Shown here one piece after another: positions 17,083-25,218 of a DNA stretch of 44,688 nucleotides. The position numbers and the translations under genes are program-made. Source of the DNA: Chloroflexota bacterium (lineage in GTDB: Bacteria; Chloroflexota; UBA11872; UBA12225); contig CANFGH010000015.1 of NCBI GenBank assembly GCA_947446285.1, positions 1-44,688 on the forward strand. Direction: 5' to 3'. Under the pieces are notes generated by a model that was given only the letters and a program-made list of their open reading frames with translations, ran no database searches and was not told the DNA's origin. Position 1 is the first letter of the stretch; each line of letters begins with the position of its first letter.

Positions 17083-18793
17083 GTCAGCATCATCCCGGTC
17101 GGGACGGTCACGTTCCTGTTCACAGACCTCGAGGGAAGCACCAGGTCATGGGAGCAGCAGGGACGGGCGATGTCGGCTGCCCTCGCCCGTCACATTGGCA
17201 GCGGCAATCGACCTCCAGTTGGGACTGCAATCCGAGGACTGGCAGTCGATGGGGATGGCAACCCCGCTGTCACGCCGATTGGCACTCTATACCGGACCCG
17301 TGGAGACCCGGGACGGGGACTACTTCGGCCCCGTCCGCTCCCAAACCCATGACTGTCCGATAAATGGGTGCAAGTCCAGGCATGGATTGCCAATCTCTTT
17401 CACGCGGCCGAGCATGCGTGGTCACAGCGCGCGGGAGTCGGGGCGGTCCTTGACCGGTTACATGCGGAACTGGGGAACCTCCGGCACGCGCTCGAGTGGG
17501 CATCACAAGAGCCTGTGGACGGCGCGCGGGTGACCCTGGGGCTACGCCTGTGCGCGGCAAGTGCGTCCTATTGGCGCTTGCGTCATGACTACTACGAGGG
17601 TGCATTGGTGATCGACCGTCTGCTGGGGATGGTGGACCCGTGGGTGACCCGGGGGGCCGGGACGCCAGCGTCTCAGGCGATGATCCCTGCGGATGTCTTG
17701 GCATCGGCTCGGACCCAGGCGATGCGTGTGCGCGCGGTTTCCGGCATGGGCAAGCCACCAGTGTGGATGCGCCCGATCCTGGAGGAAGCGATTGCGTTCT
17801 ACCGGACCACTCGCGACCGGAAAGGTGAGGGTCGCGCGCTGCTTCAACTGGGGAACTATCTCGACATGCGAGGTGATGGTGGTGACGAAATGATTGTGAC
17901 GTTCCGTGCGGCAGCCCAGGCAGCGACCGAAGCGGATGATGGGGTGACCCGCGCATTTGCGCTCTGCAATATTGCTTACGCTGATCTTGAACCTGCCCGA
18001 GATCGAAGCGGGAGATCGATTTGACTTGGCCACGAGGTTGGCGCAGGAATCGGGAGACACTTTGATAACCACACACACGTGTGTTTAATACGGGGTGATC
18101 GACTTCAACCGGCGCCAGTGGGACGAGGCCGACGCAAGCTTCGCTCGTGCCGACCTTGGCTGGGGTAGGTATACCGCGTCTTCGCGCTACCGGCGCGCTG
18201 AGGTCGCCATGGCGACTGGGGACTATGCGACCGCCTATCGGCACTTGGCAAACCTTTCCGAAGGCATTGCCTCGGGATCGATACCAGGGACCTTTGCCGC
18301 TTTCATTCCATTCGGTGAGGGTCAGCTGGCAAGGCTTGAAGGACTCAACCAGATAGCATCAGGATACTTGCAAGATGCACTCGCCAGTGACTTCGCATCG
18401 AAAATGGATGAGTTGCGAGTGCAAGCACTGGCTGGACTCGCGACGATGGAGGGAGTATCTGGTTCGGCAAAGCGTGCCAGAGAACTGCTCGGCCAGTGCC
18501 TGAATGATGACCTCCTGCAATTCTTCATGCCTCTGACCATGGTCATCGCCACCTTGGCGGAGCTTCTCGTGAACGCCGATGCCGAGACTGCGATCGAGCT
18601 CGGCGCACTAGCTGCAAGCTATCGCAACCGGAGCTGGTTCAAGGCAATGTACGGACCAGACGAGGCAAGGATCACCACCATTCTCGACCGGGCGCGCGAG
18701 GAGCATGGCATCCCACTCCCAGATGTCCCGGCCGACCTGACCGCAGCGCACGCCATCGCGGAGTGCCGGGAGGCTCTGGCATTGATTTCCTGA
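17083..18793 (+). pseudogene. Decayed adenylate-cyclase/ATPase/TPR transcriptional regulator
   Basis: Pieces of one large regulator (class III cyclase domain, AAA/NB-ARC ATPase, TPR tail) follow each other in different frames. Cyclase start: VSIIPVGTVTFLFTDLEGSTRSWE from 17083, with no ATG, GTG or TTG in frame above it. After SAALARH (about 17192) some 45 residues are missing and the frame changes to LAAAIDLQLGLQSEDW...YTGPVETRDGDYFGP, ending near 17330. A 51-bp insertion-sequence end follows (17328-17378). The reading resumes as WIANLFHAAEHAWSQ, the late ATPase/TPR part, so the ATPase core is lost. There is then a frameshift near 17990 (LPEIEAGDRFDLATRL continues in another frame) and an in-frame TAA at 18086-18088 before the last TPR section (VIDFNRRQWDEADASF to 18793). 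At least five lesions make function very unlikely, although 18095-18793 alone could still be translated. Confidence 0.8.
17328..17378 (+). mobile_element. IS3-family right-end remnant (51 bp) inside the decayed regulator
   Basis: These 51 bp are the exact reverse complement of 24818-24868. They encode the last residues of a transposase (SAPKPMTVR, stop TAA at 17361-17363) and finish with the 14-bp end TGGGTGCAAGTCCA at 17365-17378. The junction with the cyclase shares GGCCCC with the target gene, suggesting a microhomology deletion. The rest of the element is gone. The outer end faces right. Confidence 0.75.
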
Positions 18794-18960
18794 AGTCGCC
18801 GGTCAGGAAGCATATGTGCGGCGATGAATTGTCCAGAATCTTACTGTTCAACTGCGCCCGCGTGGCCCATCCGGACGCCAACCGCCATCCTTGGCGAGGG
18901 ATCTGCCCGTCACTCCCGAGAGGGCGGCGGGCAGGTCTCAGATCCAGGCTGAAGAGGCGC

Positions 18961-20397
18961 TCAACTTCCCTGTTCGGTTTTGAGAATGGCCTCGGCCTCT
19001 GGCTTCGCCACGCTGATCATTCCGCCGATGGATTGCTCACCGTTGAGCACCTTGGTCCACTCGCGGTTGATCACCACCATGGCCTTGTCCCATCCCTTGG
19101 GTCGGTGCTCCAGTCGGGCGTAGCCGTCCATGGCCTCGAAGACGACCTTGCCGTTCTTTGCCGGGGCCCGGGTCTCAGGCCACTTCTCGGTTGCCTTCTT
19201 GTTCGCCATGAAATTGCCGGCCTGCATCTGTACGGTCGATCCGTCATCGCCGACGAAGTACTTCACAAGCTCCCACGCAAGGTCGGGGTTCTTGTTCTTG
19301 CCTGTCGTGATCACGCCGTACGCATTGCCGGCCATCCGGGTTGCACGCTTCTTCCCCGGCACTTGCGGGAGCAACTGCAGGTCCCAGTCGAACTGCACGG
19401 TATTGGTGCCCACGGGCGCAGTGTTCTGGTTGGAGGCGTAGCTGCGGAAGCGTCCGGTCCCGAACATCCCCTGCTGGCTGCCGGTCAGGCCACTCGCAGT
19501 CAGTTCGGCCGGTGACGGGGTGATGTGGTGCTTCGATACGAGGTCCACCAGAAACTGGAAGGCATCACGCGCGGGCTGCTGGTCGATGATGCACGACTTG
19601 CCATCGGGGCTGAAGAACTCGGCACCGAACTCCCAGAAGATCGGGAGGCCCATCGATGCGCCGCTGAGCGCAGTGACATTGTGGGCGGCCCACTTAGCCT
19701 CTTGCGGGTTGTCCTTCCAGTCGGAGAGTTTCACCGCCCAGTCCACGAATTCGGTATGGGTCCAGTCCTTAGACGGTTCCTTCAACCCCGCCGCAGAGAC
19801 AGCGTTCTTGGCGTAATAGAGCACAGTCGCGTGTACTTCGCGCGGGATTCCTATCTGGCGGGTGCCAGTTCCAACTTGCACGTCAAACGCCTTGAAGATC
19901 GTGGGGAAGAAGTCGTCCGCCTTGATCTTGGTGTCCTTGGCCAGATAGGGCTTGAGGTCCGAGAAGTGGGGCCATTGCTGCATGAACCCGGTGTGGGTCA
20001 CCGAGGCGTCGGGCATCGTGCCCGCCGCGAGCAGGATCGCGAACTTCTCCTGGTTGTCGTTCGGCTCGACAACCCCTTCGTATTCGACCTTTGCGCCGGG
20101 GAATGCCTTCTCGAACTCGGCAACCCGGCCCTCCAGCGCCTTTCGAACTGGGAGTTGCAGCGGATGGTCGAGAATCCAGATCGGCCCCGCGGATGCTGCC
20201 TTGATCGGTGCAACCGTCGGCGCGACCGGTGGCTGGACTGCCGGTGCAGCAGTTGGTGCAGCGGCTGCCGGTGCCTTGGTAGCTGCTGTAGTCGGCGCTG
20301 CTGCCGGTGCTGCTGCCGGTGCCTCACTCCCCCCGCATGCGACAGCGGCTATCCCCACCAGTCCCGCCCCCATGAACCCGCGGCGTGTGTGTCTCAT
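18961..20397 (-). CDS. ABC-type extracellular solute-binding lipoprotein (family 1-like)
   Basis: 478 residues from the ATG at 20397, which has AAGGA 7 bases upstream; the frame extends to 20439 without a better start. The N-terminus has a twin-arginine motif (RHTRRGFMG) and a lipobox ending at C21 (GIAAVAC), so a Tat-exported lipoprotein is predicted. An Ala/Pro/Thr linker follows to about residue 68, then a periplasmic-binding fold: EFEKAFPGAKVEYEGV, IPREVHATVLYYAKNAV, MAGNAYGVITTGKNKNPDLAWELVKYFVG. Family members deliver sugars or oligosaccharides to ABC permeases, but no permease or ATPase gene lies within the window, so the transporter must be elsewhere or this is an orphan receptor. Divergent from the amidohydrolase at 20493. 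Confidence 0.88.
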   Translation of the reverse strand: MRHTRRGFMGAGLVGIAAVACGGSEAPAAAPAAAPTTAATKAPAAAAPTAAPAVQPPVAPTVAPIKAASAGPIWILDHPLQLPVRKALEGRVAEFEKAFPGAKVEYEGVVEPNDNQEKFAILLAAGTMPDASVTHTGFMQQWPHFSDLKPYLAKDTKIKADDFFPTIFKAFDVQVGTGTRQIGIPREVHATVLYYAKNAVSAAGLKEPSKDWTHTEFVDWAVKLSDWKDNPQEAKWAAHNVTALSGASMGLPIFWEFGAEFFSPDGKSCIIDQQPARDAFQFLVDLVSKHHITPSPAELTASGLTGSQQGMFGTGRFRSYASNQNTAPVGTNTVQFDWDLQLLPQVPGKKRATRMAGNAYGVITTGKNKNPDLAWELVKYFVGDDGSTVQMQAGNFMANKKATEKWPETRAPAKNGKVVFEAMDGYARLEHRPKGWDKAMVVINREWTKVLNGEQSIGGMISVAKPEAEAILKTEQGS

Positions 20398-20421
20398 AGG
20401 TTCTTCCTTCTTCCCGTGCCA

Positions 20422-20448
20422 CGGTTCAGGGCACCCCACCCCGAACCG
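20422..20448. promoter_or_regulatory. Inverted repeat in a divergent promoter region, possible operator
   Basis: Arms CGGTTCAGGG (20422-20431) and CCCCGAACCG (20439-20448) pair at 9 of 10 positions around a 7-base loop. The repeat lies in the 95-bp gap between the divergent solute-binding protein and amidohydrolase genes, where a shared regulator could bind. No regulator is identified. Confidence 0.3.
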
Positions 20449-20492
20449 GTTGCGCCAATATACTCGCGTTCATTCCCAAGCACAATGCGCCG

Positions 20493-21854
20493 ATGTCAAG
20501 GATGATCACAGTGGAAAAAACTGCGAATACATATTCTCGAACAGTAAATGATCTTGTTGCGACATTTGGTGGGGTACCCACCATCAACGGACACACCCAC
20601 GTCATCAGTGAAGCGGACCGTCTGGGACGAGACCTCGACGCGCTGTCGTATTTCGCACATCCCTACCCTGCCGCCGACCTGCGGTCTGCCGGGATGTCCG
20701 ACCGTGACCTCCTATTTGTCAGTGGCGACCAAGGGAACCTGGCCATTCCCGAGCAACATTCCCCGCCGGCGCCCCTTGAAGAGCGGTGGGCGAGATTCCT
20801 GCCGTGGTGGGACCGCATCCGCTTTACCGGGTTCAGCCAGTGCCTGCTTGAGGGTTGGCGCGCGGCCTATGGGTTCGACCGGCTTGATGCCACGACAATC
20901 GGCCCGATTTCCGATGCAATCCGCGCCGGACGGCGCCCGGGACACTACGCCGAGATCCTGCGGGACCGCGCCAATATCGCGATCAGTCTCGTGCAGATGA
21001 CGGGAACGTACGGGGAGGAGGTCGCCGAGATCGACCGGGACCTGTTCCTGCCGGTTCCACGCCTCAACCGCTTCACGATGCTCCGAAGCCGGGACGACCT
21101 CGCCTCGCTTGAGGCCGACTATTCGACAGACTTTCGTTCGGTCGATGACCTGATTGCCACCATGCACGCGAGGTGTGCGGCATGGAAGGCCGCTGGTGCG
21201 CCCGAGATCAAGTTGTCGCAGAGTTATCACCGCGCGATGGATTTCGGTACGCCGGACCCCTCACGTGCGGCGGAGGTCTTCCGTCAACTGCGCGACGGGC
21301 ACTACCCGGGACTTGACACGCCGGACGGACGCGTTCTCGAGGATGTCCTCGTCCACGGCGCGGTTTCGGCGGCGACGGCATCCGGATTACCGGTGCAGTT
21401 CCATGTCGGGCCGCGCGCTGGCAGCTACGGCAGTTTGGAGGGGACCTCACTCGCCCCGATGGCTGGGCTCATCCGTGCGCACCGTGATGCGCGGTTCGAC
21501 ATTTCCCACAGTGGGTTTCCCTACCTCACGGAGGCAGCAGTTCTTGCCAAGACGTGCGGGAACGTGTTCCTGAACCTATCCTGGATGCACATCTACTCGC
21601 CGGAAGGGTGCGTGCGTGCCCTCCGCGAATGGATCCGCATGGTGCCAGTCAACAAGATCATCGGCTTCGGCGACGACTTGTACTGGGTCGATTCAATCCT
21701 CGGCCATCTCGTCATGGCTCGGCAGAACGTCGCGCACGCCCTGGCCGGGATGATGGGGGAGGGCCTGTTGACGGAGAGGGATGCAGTGGAAATCGGCCGG
21801 GCACTCTTCAACGGCAATCCGGCTGCCCTCTACGGCATTCCGCCCGCACGTTGA
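20493..21854 (+). CDS. Amidohydrolase-superfamily TIM-barrel metal-dependent hydrolase
   Basis: 453 residues. The strand-1 metal motif is INGHTHV (H34, H36). Later motifs fit an amidohydrolase barrel: LPVQFHVGPRAG, FDISHSGFPYL, and the terminal acid in IIGFGDDLYWVDS. The C-terminal helix LFNGNPAALYGI is typical of amidohydrolase 2 and uronate-isomerase-like proteins. Cytoplasmic, no signal peptide. The substrate is unknown; a sugar-acid or aromatic-acid decarboxylase, lactonase or isomerase role are all possible. ATG 20493 has no ribosome site, whereas GTG 20511 (six codons in) has AAGGA 8 bases upstream and may be the real start. Divergent from a solute-binding lipoprotein, suggesting uptake and use of one substrate. 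Confidence 0.82.
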   Translation: MSRMITVEKTANTYSRTVNDLVATFGGVPTINGHTHVISEADRLGRDLDALSYFAHPYPAADLRSAGMSDRDLLFVSGDQGNLAIPEQHSPPAPLEERWARFLPWWDRIRFTGFSQCLLEGWRAAYGFDRLDATTIGPISDAIRAGRRPGHYAEILRDRANIAISLVQMTGTYGEEVAEIDRDLFLPVPRLNRFTMLRSRDDLASLEADYSTDFRSVDDLIATMHARCAAWKAAGAPEIKLSQSYHRAMDFGTPDPSRAAEVFRQLRDGHYPGLDTPDGRVLEDVLVHGAVSAATASGLPVQFHVGPRAGSYGSLEGTSLAPMAGLIRAHRDARFDISHSGFPYLTEAAVLAKTCGNVFLNLSWMHIYSPEGCVRALREWIRMVPVNKIIGFGDDLYWVDSILGHLVMARQNVAHALAGMMGEGLLTERDAVEIGRALFNGNPAALYGIPPAR

Positions 21855-22429
21855 CGAGTTTCGGTGGTGCCGGAATAAGGTCGGGGGCCGACGCGATTGC
21901 CTCCCCATGGCCAACCGGCCAGGTTAGGGTCTCTTCCATGCCCATTGCGAATGAAAAGGGGAGCGGGTGACGCCTCTACGGTCCGTGGTGACGGGTCCTT
22001 CCTGGTCCGCGGGCATCCTTGCTCGCATCTTCCTGGTCAGTGCCTCGTCGCACACCCGATGCGGAAGCATTCCCCTGGATAGGTAGGATTGGGAGAAGAC
22101 TGACGGAGGATGTCTCGGTTGGGACTATGGCTTGAACCAATGGGGTACTGGCGGGCACGGATACCCGCGGACCAAGGTGCCTCTCGGCCACCGCCTCCCC
22201 ACCCTGATCCGAGCAGTTTCTGGTCGCCATAGAATTCGCGGGCGGGAGTGGGGAGCCTGTTCAACCCTGCTGATGGCTGCGGTTGCGATGGGGGAGGGTA
22301 GAGATCGCCGTCCTCCGTGGAGGAGTCCCCGGCGGTGATTACCGGTGCGACCTGACGGATCCAGACGGGGCAAGATCGACGCCAAAGCCGTACAGACTTT
22401 CAAGTCGCTCGGGCTTAAAGGAACGACGG
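21855..22429. other. Intergenic region with possible gene debris
   Basis: 575 bp with no complete gene. On the plus strand, about 22366-22450 reads GKIDAKAVQTFKSLGLKGTTVIPAG, which looks protein-like but has no start and is preceded by stops, so it may be the end of a decayed gene. GGTGCGACC at 22344 and its complement GGTCGCACC at 22441 may be chance. Confidence 0.35.
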
Positions 22430-23212
22430 TCATTCCCGCCGGTCGCACCAAAATACGTCGGCCCGGTGTGGAAACTCGATCACCTCGCGGTCGCGTGTAG
22501 CAGGGTGTGTGGCAAGCAACGCATTTGCCCTTGACAGTATTTCAGCGCGTGTCTCTTCCGCAAGTGCTCCGACGAAACTGGTCGACGCAACCCGCGCAAT
22601 CGCAGCGGTACGTGGCATGACCTGTGCAAACGAAAATGTCGCCTCCCCAAGCGGCTCGAACCATGTGGATGCCTCAGGGGAGTTGAAAGCAGAGCGCCAC
22701 GCTGACGATGCGTAACGCGGTGGGTCGCCGTGCATGTATGTCGCCACCATGGCGACCAGTTCCGCCACCCACGGCACCGTCTCATCGCGCACGTTCCACG
22801 CAAGTCCGAGAGCCCCTCCCGGCCGGAGGACACGTCTCGCCTCGCGTAACGCGGCGAGGCCATCGAACCAGTGGAATGCGGTTCCGACGACGATGGCGTC
22901 GACCGACGCGTCGGGCACGGGGAGGGCCTCAGCGGTGCCATCGAGGATGGGCGTGCTGGGAAGCGCGCGCATGAAGGCATCGCGCATGTCGGGGACCGGT
23001 TCGATGCCGGTCACTCGCGCGCCAGTCGGCAGCAGCAATCGCGCCATCTTTCCAGTTCCCGCTCCGACGTCCAGGACGTGCGTCCCCGGGCCGAGGCGAA
23101 GGCGATTGACGAGGCATTTGATCGCATCAGGTGGATATTCTGGCCGGCCGGTCTCATACGCTTTGCCGGCCGTGGCAAAGCCCTGCGCGGCAATGTCGTG
23201 AACTGTTCCCAT
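22430..23212 (-). CDS. Class I SAM-dependent methyltransferase (Methyltransf_11/UbiE-like)
   Basis: 260 residues from the ATG at 23212 (MGTVHDIAAQGF), with AAGGGA 9 bases upstream. The frame runs to 23494, but the extra part is Arg/Cys-rich and not protein-like. Motif I is HVLDVGAGTGKMARLL (residues 45-60), the acidic end of strand 2 is GIEPVP (E71), and DGTAEALPVPDASVDAI with AFHWFD forms motifs II and III. This is the usual architecture of small-molecule methyltransferases; the acceptor cannot be deduced. Cytoplasmic. It stands 68 bp downstream of the hydratase-like gene on the same strand and may be co-transcribed with it. Confidence 0.87.
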   Translation of the reverse strand: MGTVHDIAAQGFATAGKAYETGRPEYPPDAIKCLVNRLRLGPGTHVLDVGAGTGKMARLLLPTGARVTGIEPVPDMRDAFMRALPSTPILDGTAEALPVPDASVDAIVVGTAFHWFDGLAALREARRVLRPGGALGLAWNVRDETVPWVAELVAMVATYMHGDPPRYASSAWRSAFNSPEASTWFEPLGEATFSFAQVMPRTAAIARVASTSFVGALAEETRAEILSRANALLATHPATRDREVIEFPHRADVFWCDRRE

Positions 23213-23280
23213 ACGGAGTGTTCCCTTCACCGCCGCTTGACACGTCCAAGAGCCAAGTTCGGAGGTGCGATGATTTCTTG

Positions 23281-24153
23281 TTACTCGAAGGTCGCGTCTA
23301 CTTTCCCGAGGGGGCCGAAGTCGGCAATGAGGCGGTCGCCCGGTGCGACGAAGAAGTGTCCGGTGCATGATCCGGTGCTGACGAATTCGCCGGCCTGCAG
23401 GCCCATGCCACGCTCTCGCAACCAGTTCGCCACCCACGTCAGCGCGGTCAGCGGGTGGCCCATCGCTGCCGCACCGACACCAGATTTCTGCCACGTGCCA
23501 TTCAATGACAGGTCGACCCGCGCCGACGCGAGGTCGAGGTGCCTCCAGTCGGTGACCGGATCGCCGGGGACAAAAGAGGCTGCTCCATTATTATCGAGGG
23601 CAGCCCCGAAATAGCCACTTGCACCGTACCAGTCCTCGAAGACGGTGTCGCCAATCTCCAATGCGGGATGGAGTGACCCAACCGCTTCCGCGAGTTCATC
23701 CTCACTGAATGGCGTGCTGCGTGCGGGCAAAGCGTGCGCCATCCGGAACGCGAACTCCGACTCCGCGCACCGGTAATTGATGAACAGGTGGGCCGGGACG
23801 TGCGCTGGACTGGGGTGGACGCCGCTGCGGGCGAGTTGGCCGGGACTGGCACCCGGCATCCCTTCGGCACGCTGGACTTCCAAGCTCGCCGCACCAATCT
23901 TCCACCCGGCTGACGGCCACCCGAGCCTGGCGTTGATGGACAGCATCGCCATCATGGCCGATTCCCAGTGGCGGGTACGGAGGTGCTCCGGAAGGAATGC
24001 GGTCCGCCTGCCGGCACGCGCCGTGGCAATCGTGGTCACCACTTCGTTCATCTCGGCGTCAGTCAGCGCAGACACGCGTGCGCACCGGATGCCCGTTCCC
24101 GGGAGGGTTGGCCCGTGTATCCGTCGGCCCCACGCGGCAATCTCATCGCTCAT
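23281..24153 (-). CDS. 2-keto-4-pentenoate hydratase / fumarylacetoacetate-hydrolase-like enzyme
   Basis: 290 residues from the ATG at 24153 (MSDEIAAWG), with AGGAG 6 bases upstream; the open frame upstream to 24396 is excluded. Fits the MhpD-type hydratase family: GWKIGAASLEVQ, the metal-ligand region CAESEFAFRMAH, LHPALEIGDTVFEDW, GHPLTALTWVANWL, and GEFVSTGSCTGHFFVAPGD. Family members hydrate 2-oxopent-4-enoate from meta-cleavage of aromatics, or act as oxaloacetate or acylpyruvate hydrolases. No ring-cleavage dioxygenase or aldolase is in the window, so the pathway is uncertain. Cytoplasmic. Divergent from the truncated cyclase at 24390. Confidence 0.82.
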   Translation of the reverse strand: MSDEIAAWGRRIHGPTLPGTGIRCARVSALTDAEMNEVVTTIATARAGRRTAFLPEHLRTRHWESAMMAMLSINARLGWPSAGWKIGAASLEVQRAEGMPGASPGQLARSGVHPSPAHVPAHLFINYRCAESEFAFRMAHALPARSTPFSEDELAEAVGSLHPALEIGDTVFEDWYGASGYFGAALDNNGAASFVPGDPVTDWRHLDLASARVDLSLNGTWQKSGVGAAAMGHPLTALTWVANWLRERGMGLQAGEFVSTGSCTGHFFVAPGDRLIADFGPLGKVDATFE

Positions 24154-24389
24154 GCATGTCTCCTGTGATCTGCCAGCATACATTCGTTCGGTCAATCCCC
24201 CGCAATCCTTCGCGATTTTCATTGCCGACGCGTGGTTTCGCGCGGTCGTCACCGACAACCGCGTCACGGACCGCCACCCCGGGCACGCGGGTACCATGCG
24301 ATGAGTTGGTTGGCTTGCGTACCTCCTTGTCCCGTAAAAACCGGATCTGACCACTCTCGCCCCAAAGCGGACCCCAAGGAGCGAACGGC

Positions 24390-24908
24390 GTGACATCAGT
24401 TATGTCAATCCCAAGCGGGACGGTGACATTCCTGTTCACGGACATCGAGGGGAGCGCGCGGGCGTGCGAGGAGAACCAGTCCGGGCGTGGGCAGTCGGGG
24501 CTGGCGCGGCGGCTGGCGCGGCACAACGCGATCCTTGACGAGGCAACGGCGCAGAACTCCGGCTCTGTCTTCAAGACGATCGGGGACGCGTACTGCCTTG
24601 CGTTCGGAACCGCGGATGATGCATTGGCGACCGCGATCGATGCGCAGTTCGCGCTGGCGGAGGAGGACTGGGGCTGTGGGGTGGTGCGGCCGGTGCGGGT
24701 GCGGATGGGGCTGCATACCGGGCCGGCACAGGCTCAAGAGGGCGACTACTACGGGCCGGCGCTGAACCGAACGGCACGGATCCTGGCGACGGGGCATGGG
24801 GGGCAGGTCCTGTGTTCTGGACTTGCACCCATTTATCGGACAGTCATGGGTTTGGGAGCGGACGGGGCAGACGGTTGGGACGCTTCGAAGGCGACGGGGC
24901 TGAGGTAG
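24390..24908 (+). pseudogene. Adenylate/guanylate-cyclase regulator truncated by an IS end
   Basis: The GTG at 24390 has AAGGAGCG 6 bases upstream. The class III cyclase domain is nearly complete: SGTVTFLFTDIEGSARACEE with metal Asp in FTDIEGS, KTIGDAYCLAFGTADDA, VRMGLHTGPAQAQEGDYYGPALNRTARI, then GQVLCS. At 24818 the gene is cut by an IS3-family end, and the last 30 residues (GLAPIYRTVMGLGADG...) come from the element read backwards, stopping at 24908. Relatives carry an ATPase and TPR tail, which is absent here. The cyclase core might still fold. It is a paralogue of the decayed gene at 17083, which was hit by the same element. Confidence 0.8.
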
Positions 24909-24962
24909 CCAAGGCTTGCGTAGCGACGGTGCGGGTTGTACCACTCTTTGGGTGCAAGTCCA
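24818..24962 (-). mobile_element. IS3-family remnant with 14-bp inverted ends
   Basis: 145 bp bounded by TGGACTTGCACCCA (24818-24831) and its perfect complement TGGGTGCAAGTCCA (24949-24962). On the minus strand 24948-24833 encodes the typical C-terminus of IS3-family transposases, EWYNPHRRYASLGYLSPVAFE...MTVR, with stop at 24835-24833. The catalytic domain is missing. The first 51 bp repeat, inverted, at 17328-17378. The right-hand inverted copy abuts IS481-type coding sequence, so either two inverted IS3 ends collapsed together or the right copy is a coincidence within the neighbour's gene. No target duplication is visible. Confidence 0.72.
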
Positions 24963-25182
24963 CCGGACCCGGCCGGAATGGCCCCAGACGAACAGGAAGG
25001 TCGAGCGCTGGTTCCAGACCGTCCTGCGCGAATGCCTGCACCTCCACCCGCTGGCGAGCGAGGACGAGCGTCAACGGGCAGTGGACGCCTTCGTGCGGTA
25101 CCACAACCACGACCGACCGCACGTCGGAATCAAGGGCATCACCCCCCTCTCCCGCCTCGCTTCCCTGTCAACAACCTTGTGA
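24963..25182 (+). pseudogene. IS481-like transposase C-terminal fragment
   Basis: Reads RTRPEWPQTNRKVERWF, then DAFVRYHNHDRPHVGIKGITPLSRLASL and a stop at 25180-25182. This is the end of an rve/DDE integrase core as in IS481-family elements, with the catalytic Glu of the KVER segment kept and both catalytic Asp residues lost with the upstream part. The frame runs without a stop from 24916 through the IS3 remnant, so the boundary is a fusion. The sequence TGTCAACAACCTTGTGAGAG just at the stop may be part of the element's right end. Confidence 0.75.
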
Positions 25183-25218
25183 GAGAAACAAGTAGACCGC
25201 CTGCTGGGCAGTTTGACG

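Noticed and set aside
17270-18244. 324-residue minus-strand frame over the decayed regulator
   Set aside because: No recognisable protein content; the plus strand shows TPR and ATPase fragments across the same DNA.
19525-20505. 326-residue plus-strand frame opposite the solute-binding protein
   Set aside because: The long Cys/Arg run at its end is the antisense of the Ala/Pro linker; the minus strand has a full lipoprotein.
23213-23494. N-terminal extension of the methyltransferase
   Set aside because: Arg/Cys-rich non-protein-like sequence, and ATG 23212 has a good ribosome site and matches the family's usual start.
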